This document shows, piece by piece, positions 5,157 to 6,805 of a DNA stretch of 6,805 bases. The position numbers and the translations under genes are program-made. The notes under the pieces are model-generated. The model was not told the DNA's origin. It ran no database searches and worked only from the letters and a program-made list of their open reading frames with translations. The stretch spans positions 1 to 6,805 of the forward strand of contig CAJMPZ010000075.1 of the NCBI GenBank assembly GCA_905215445.1, written 5' to 3'. How positions within the stretch are numbered: the first letter of the stretch is position 1; each line of letters begins with the position of its first letter. The DNA comes from an uncultured bacterium (lineage in GTDB: Bacteria; Actinomycetota; Coriobacteriia; Coriobacteriales; Coriobacteriaceae).

Positions 5157-5332
5157 GGCGTTGTTCCCGCAATGCCCTAAAGAGGAACCTGAGGGTTCCC
5201 ACCTTTTGGCGCCAATGAGCAGCTGACTGGTCATACAACTTAGATTCCCTTCCTCATACCGAGGATGTCTATGTGTACGACCTGGTTGCAAAGAAGCGCC
5301 GGGTTATTTTTTTATGAATGGAGGTAGGGAAA
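5157..5332 (+). promoter_or_regulatory. Structured infC leader with a possible attenuator
   Basis: The long leader has several stems. GGAACC-TGAG-GGTTCC lies at 5184-5199. TCCTC-ATACC-GAGGA lies at 5251-5265. GACCTGG (5279-5285) pairs with CCGGGTT (5299-5305, two G-U pairs) right before a run of seven T bases at 5307-5313, which looks like an attenuator ending just before the gene. GGCGCC at 5208-5213 could instead pair with GCGCC at 5296-5300, giving a possible competing fold. Leaders of this operon are known to be controlled by L20 in Bacillus and Escherichia; whether this one matches a known L20 leader class could not be tested. Confidence 0.45.
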
Positions 5333-5887
5333 ATAGCTAAGTCTGATGACACCCGCATCAACGACGAGATCACTGCATCTTCGTGCCGTTTGATTGGCGT
5401 CGATGGCTCTCAGCTCGGCCTGTTCGCCATCCGCGATGCCCAGCGCGTCGCCGACGATCAGGGTCTCGACCTGGTCGAGATCGCTCCCAACGCGGAGCCG
5501 CCGGTCTGCAAGGTCATGGACTACGGTAAGTTCAAGTACCAGCAGGCCATGAAGGCCAAGGCCGCTCGTAAGAACCAGTCCAAGGTCGAGGTCAAGGAAA
5601 TGAAGTTCCGACCCAAGATCGACGTTGGCGACTACGAGACCAAGAAGGGCCACGTTCTGCGTTTCCTCAAGAAGGGCGCACGCGTTAAGATCACCATCAT
5701 GTTCCGCGGCCGTGAGATGGCTCACCCGGAGCAGGGTCTTAACGTTCTCGAGCGTCTCGCCGAGGATCTCAAGCCTTACGCTACGGTCGAGTCCAAGCCT
5801 AAGATGGAAGGCCGTAACATGCTTATGCTGCTCGCCCCGATTAAGGGCGCCTTCGATGAGGATAAAGCGGCAAGCGATACCAAGTAA
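5333..5887 (+). CDS. infC: Translation initiation factor IF-3 (probable AUA start)
   Basis: IF-3 binds the 30S subunit, keeps it apart from 50S and checks the initiator tRNA-start codon match. Counting from 5333 the protein has 184 residues, a normal length. The N-terminal domain spans about 7-75 (INDEI at 9-13, CKVMDYGKFKY at 59-69). A lysine-rich linker follows, then the C-terminal 30S-binding domain at about 85-172 (KEMKFRPKI, IMFRGREMAH). I place the start at the ATA at 5333 because GGAGGT (5320-5325) lies 7 bases before it. The in-frame ATG at 5318 would add MEVGK, overlaps that binding site itself, and has only a T run upstream of it. A non-AUG start is established for E. coli infC (AUU), where IF-3 represses its own translation. 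If 5318 is used the protein has 189 residues. It is first in the infC-rpmI-rplT operon. Confidence 0.9.
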   Translation: MAKSDDTRINDEITASSCRLIGVDGSQLGLFAIRDAQRVADDQGLDLVEIAPNAEPPVCKVMDYGKFKYQQAMKAKAARKNQSKVEVKEMKFRPKIDVGDYETKKGHVLRFLKKGARVKITIMFRGREMAHPEQGLNVLERLAEDLKPYATVESKPKMEGRNMLMLLAPIKGAFDEDKAASDTK

Positions 5888-5919
5888 CTAGTGTTCTGTA
5901 ACCGATTAAGGAGTATTTC

Positions 5920-6111
5920 ATGCCTAAGATGAAGTCCCACAGCGGCACCAAGAAGCGTTTCCGCAAGACTGGTACCGGCAAGCTTATGCGCGCCAAGGCT
6001 TTCAAGAGCCACATCCTGAGCAAGAAGTCCACCAAGCGTAAGCGTGGCTTCCGTCAGGAGACCGAGATCGCCGCTGCCGACCGCAAGGTCATCAAGTCGC
6101 GTCTCGCCTAA
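5920..6111 (+). CDS. rpmI: 50S ribosomal protein L35
   Basis: This small, very basic 63-residue protein of the large ribosomal subunit is of normal length for L35. It opens with MPKMKSHSGTKKRFRKTGTG, the conserved N-terminus, followed by a Lys/Arg-rich middle (HILSKKSTKRKRGFR). The ATG at 5920 has AAGGAG at 5908-5913, 6 bases upstream. It lies 32 bases after infC and 46 before rplT with no terminator between, so the three genes should share one transcript, the order found in most bacteria. Confidence 0.97.
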   Translation: MPKMKSHSGTKKRFRKTGTGKLMRAKAFKSHILSKKSTKRKRGFRQETEIAAADRKVIKSRLA

Positions 6112-6157
6112 GTTCGCGTTCCCGTTTTTCGTTTAACCGTCTAGGAGTTGATAGAAC

Positions 6158-6517
6158 ATGGCACGTATTAAGCGCGCTGTTGCCGCCAAGAAGAAGCGCC
6201 GTACCGTTATGCACCGTGCGAAGGGTTACTACGGTGCCGCTTCGCGTACTTACAAGCATGCTAAAGAGCAGGTCCAGCACTCCCTGCAGTACCAGTATCG
6301 TGATCGCCGCAACAAGAAGCGCGAGATCCGTTCTCTCTGGATCACTCGTATCAACGCTGCTGCTCGCCTGAACGACATCTCTTACTCTCAGTTCATGCAC
6401 GGCCTGAAGGTTGCCGGCATCGAGCTCGACCGCAAGGTCCTGGCTCAGATGGCTTACGAGGACATCGAGTCCTTCAACGAGCTGGCTACCATCGCCAAGA
6501 AGGCTCTCGAGGCTTAA
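6158..6517 (+). CDS. rplT: 50S ribosomal protein L20
   Basis: L20 binds 23S rRNA early in assembly of the large subunit and, in the studied Bacillus and Escherichia systems, also represses its own operon by binding the mRNA. The 119-residue length is standard. The basic extended N-terminus (MARIKRAVAAKKKRR, then AKGYYGAASRTYK) and the conserved core RDRRNKKREIRSLWITRINA (48-67) are intact, as is the globular C-terminal part with GLKVAGIELDRKVLA (82-96). The ATG at 6158 follows TAGGAG at 6142-6147 with a 10-base gap, slightly longer than at its neighbours. It is the last gene before a strong terminator, so any autogenous control would act on the leader upstream of infC. Confidence 0.97.
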   Translation: MARIKRAVAAKKKRRTVMHRAKGYYGAASRTYKHAKEQVQHSLQYQYRDRRNKKREIRSLWITRINAAARLNDISYSQFMHGLKVAGIELDRKVLAQMAYEDIESFNELATIAKKALEA

Positions 6518-6537
6518 TAGATTCTCTTGAATCGCTA

Positions 6538-6574
6538 GGGGAGTGTCGCGTTGTGCGCGGCGCTCCCTCTTTTT
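6538..6574 (+). terminator. Terminator of the infC-rpmI-rplT operon
   Basis: A 12-bp stem (6539-6550 with 6556-6567, two G-U pairs) closes on a TTGTG loop and is followed by CTCTTTTTAT. It starts about 20 bases after the rplT stop codon. This is a strong intrinsic terminator, so rplT does not lead into a downstream trmH or pheS gene on the same main transcript. Confidence 0.92.
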
Positions 6575-6720
6575 ATCTGAAGCGCTGGTTTATATAGCAA
6601 AAGCGTGGGTAGATAGACACTTACAGGTGACCGATCTTTATATATCTCTTAACCGAAGGGTCATCATCTGATACGTGCAGTATTTCTGCACCAGCCTTTC
6701 TATTACTTATATAGGAAGCG
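6575..6720. other. AT-rich intergenic region at the right end
   Basis: No gene was found here. The stretch is clearly AT-richer than the rest of the window. It contains three TTATATA tracts (around 6590, 6638 and 6707), two of them sharing TTATATAG. GTGCAG-TATTT-CTGCAC (6675-6691) forms a perfect 6-bp hairpin without a T tract. It may be the promoter region of whatever lies beyond the window. Confidence 0.4.
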
Positions 6721-6805
6721 ATGTATTGTGTAGGACTTGTGAAGAGTGGAATTCCCGCCCCCGGCGCCCCTCCGGTCTGGCAATATATCTCCTTGCCGCG
6801 CGGCC
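6721..6805 (+). CDS. Possible start of an unidentified ORF running off the right edge
   Basis: From the ATG at 6721 the frame stays open for 28 codons to the end of the window (MYCVGLVKSGIPAPGAPPVW and onward). A modest AGGA lies 4 bases upstream (6713-6716), closer than usual. Proline- and glycine-rich codons begin at about 6750 and base composition rises in GC there. The peptide resembles nothing I know. It could equally be chance or the leader of a later gene, so this is a placeholder. Confidence 0.2.
   Translation, partial: MYCVGLVKSGIPAPGAPPVWQYISLPRG

Noticed and set aside
4678..5291. Minus-strand frames of 186 and 110 residues over the tRNA and spacer
   Set aside because: They read antisense through the tRNA, terminators and hairpins. 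The peptides are translations of RNA-gene sequence, including the repeated tail, and have no protein-like features.
5314..5340. Eight-codon ORF starting at ATG 5314 across the infC start
   Set aside because: It has no ribosome binding site upstream, only a T run, and would compete with the well-supported infC site.

Overview
The window looks like ordinary chromosome from a high-GC, Gram-positive actinobacterium. A member of the Coriobacteriia, close to Collinsella, is my best guess. The guess rests on the GC-rich codon use with C-ending codons in the highly expressed genes, strong GGAGG-type ribosome binding sites, and a general impression of the protein sequences; I could not search a database. 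All genes read on the + strand.

Layout. Positions 1-1144 carry the C-terminal half of a bifunctional (p)ppGpp synthetase/hydrolase (Rel), entering from the left edge. A metallo-beta-lactamase-fold hydrolase (1231-1914) follows 86 bases later, probably in the same transcript. A 194-base gap holds a promoter for class II fructose-bisphosphate aldolase (2109-2975). A 351-base gap up to the next start codon then holds a 92-base near-perfect hairpin, a diverged half-copy of it in direct orientation, a weak terminator and a promoter. Next is a cytoplasmic transglutaminase-like protein (3327-4760) and a tRNA-Leu(CAA) with a strong terminator. The last 31 bases of the tRNA region, together with the terminator, occur again 184 bases downstream, separated by a GC-rich spacer full of hairpins. 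After the second terminator comes the translation operon infC-rpmI-rplT (IF-3, L35, L20), with its own promoter, a structured leader of about 175 bases, and a strong terminator after rplT. The final 230 bases are AT-richer and contain only a doubtful ORF running off the right edge.

The protein genes serve housekeeping roles: stringent response, thiol-ester or related hydrolysis, glycolysis, and translation initiation and ribosome assembly. The transglutaminase-like protein is the only one whose role is unclear. I did not find a new multi-gene system. What deserves a second look lies in the non-coding DNA: the large hairpin element and its half-copy after the aldolase gene, the duplicated tRNA tail and terminator, and the infC start region. 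In that region the well-placed ribosome binding site points to an AUA start codon rather than the upstream AUG.
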